This document shows positions 5,390 to 6,214 of a stretch of DNA of 6,214 nucleotides, one piece after another. A program made the translations under genes and the position numbers. The notes beneath the pieces are model-generated. The model was not told the origin of the DNA. It did no database searches and was given only the letters and a program-made list of their open reading frames with translations. Source of the DNA: Clostridiales bacterium (GTDB lineage Bacteria; Bacillota; Clostridia; Lachnospirales; Lachnospiraceae); assembly GCA_021204765.1 (NCBI GenBank), contig JAJPYU010000215.1, positions 1 through 6,214 on the forward strand, read 5' to 3'. Position 1 is the stretch's first letter; each line of letters opens with the position of its first letter.

Positions 5390-6214
5390 TTACAAAAGGA
5401 ACATCGCATCACCAAAACTGAAAAAGCGATATCTTTTCTCGACTGCCTCCCTGTAAGCCGCAAGGATGTGCTCCCGGCCGGCGAAGGCTGATACCAGCAT
5501 GAGAAGGGTTGATTCAGGCAGGTGGAAATTTGTGATAAGGCCGTCCATTATCTTAAACCGGTAGCCGGGATAGATGAAAATGTCAGTCCAGCCGCTTTTT
5601 GCCTCTATGCGTCCGTCGTCATCGGCGGCTGATTCCAGGGTGCGGCAGCTGGTGGTGCCGACACAGATGATGTGTCCGCCATTCCCGTGTGCGGAGTTGA
5701 TCTTTTTGGCCGCAGTCTCATCTATGCGGTAAAACTCTGAATGCATATGATGATCACTGACCTCCTCCGCCTTCACCGGACGGAAAGTGCCCAGGCCCAC
5801 ATGGAGAGTGATCTCGGCGATATCCACGCCCATGTCCCGCACCTGCGAGAGGAGCTCCGGGGTAAAGTGCAGTCCCGCCGTTGGAGCCGCCGCCGAGCCG
5901 TCGTATTTTGCGTAGACAGTCTGGTAGCGGTTCTTGTCTTTTAATTCATGAGTGATGTACGGCGGCAGGGGCATCTGTCCCAGCTTGTCCAGTATCTCCT
6001 CGAAGATACCCTCGTAACTGAATCTGATCAGGCGATTGCCGTCATCCACGACGTCCATCACCTCTCCGATGAGCAGCCCATCCCCGAAGACTATCCTCGT
6101 CCCCGGCCGTGCTTTCTTCCCCGGCTTCACAAGAGTCTCCCATATGTCCCCGGCCTGCCTTTTCAGGAGCAGTATCTCAATCGCCGCCCCGGTGCCCTCC
6201 CGGACACCATACAG
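5390..6214 (-). CDS. queA: S-adenosylmethionine:tRNA ribosyltransferase-isomerase QueA (5' end cut off)
   Basis: QueA transfers and rearranges the ribosyl part of S-adenosylmethionine onto preQ1 at the wobble position of tRNA, giving epoxyqueuosine, the next-to-last step of queuosine synthesis in the cytoplasm. The frame is open from the window edge (LYGVREGTGAAIEILLLKRQ) through 274 codons, so about the first 65-70 residues of a roughly 340-residue family are missing; the in-frame GTG at 6130 is therefore an internal valine, not a start. Diagnostic stretches are MPLPPYI, RYQTVYAKYDGSAAAPTAGL, HVGLGTFRPV, GTTSCRTLES, FIYPGYRFKIMDGLITNFHL and the C-terminal YRFFSFGDAM. In many bacteria tgt follows queA; here the next gene is the lipoprotein on its own promoter. 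No clear terminator is visible after the stop, only an AT-rich stretch. Confidence 0.97.
   Translation of the reverse strand: MYGVREGTGAAIEILLLKRQAGDIWETLVKPGKKARPGTRIVFGDGLLIGEVMDVVDDGNRLIRFSYEGIFEEILDKLGQMPLPPYITHELKDKNRYQTVYAKYDGSAAAPTAGLHFTPELLSQVRDMGVDIAEITLHVGLGTFRPVKAEEVSDHHMHSEFYRIDETAAKKINSAHGNGGHIICVGTTSCRTLESAADDDGRIEAKSGWTDIFIYPGYRFKIMDGLITNFHLPESTLLMLVSAFAGREHILAAYREAVEKRYRFFSFGDAMFLL

Overview
The window is a stretch of ordinary chromosome from what looks like a Gram-positive, low-to-medium GC Firmicute, most likely a Clostridia/Lachnospiraceae-type anaerobe. The evidence is strong AAGGAGG-type ribosome binding sites, frequent TTG and GTG starts, SmpB and QueA sequences that read like Bacillus/Clostridium versions, and a GldA/GldF-type ABC pair of the kind seen in that group. 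The genus assignment is inference. All seven genes are on the minus strand, so the transcription order runs from high to low coordinates. No RNA gene, CRISPR array, insertion sequence or phage gene was seen.

In transcription order: (1) queA, 5' end cut off by the window edge, makes epoxyqueuosine on tRNA. (2) After a 138-base gap with a strong sigma-70-type promoter comes a 212-residue, very acidic predicted lipoprotein of unknown function. (3) secG, the small subunit of the SecYEG translocon, has its own extended -10 promoter and a GTG start. (4) A clear intrinsic terminator follows secG, wrapped in a larger inverted repeat that also holds a candidate promoter for (5) smpB, the tmRNA-binding protein of trans-translation. 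(6) A three-domain Xaa-Pro aminopeptidase of the M24B family follows. (7) A 134-base gap with a striking hairpin over the Shine-Dalgarno site leads into a two-gene ABC exporter unit: a GldA-type ATPase, then a GldF-type permease that runs off the window edge.

The genes fall into housekeeping roles (tRNA modification, protein export, ribosome rescue, peptide turnover) plus one ABC-2 transporter. Apart from the ABC pair, the promoters and terminators suggest mostly separate short transcription units rather than one operon.

I found no convincing new multi-gene system. The points most worth a second look are the hairpin that hides the ribosome binding site of the ABC ATPase, the overlapping terminator/inverted repeat/promoter between secG and smpB, the inverted repeat over the promoter of the acidic lipoprotein, and the lipoprotein itself. 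The five intergenic gaps are all shorter than 140 bases and are described in the entries.
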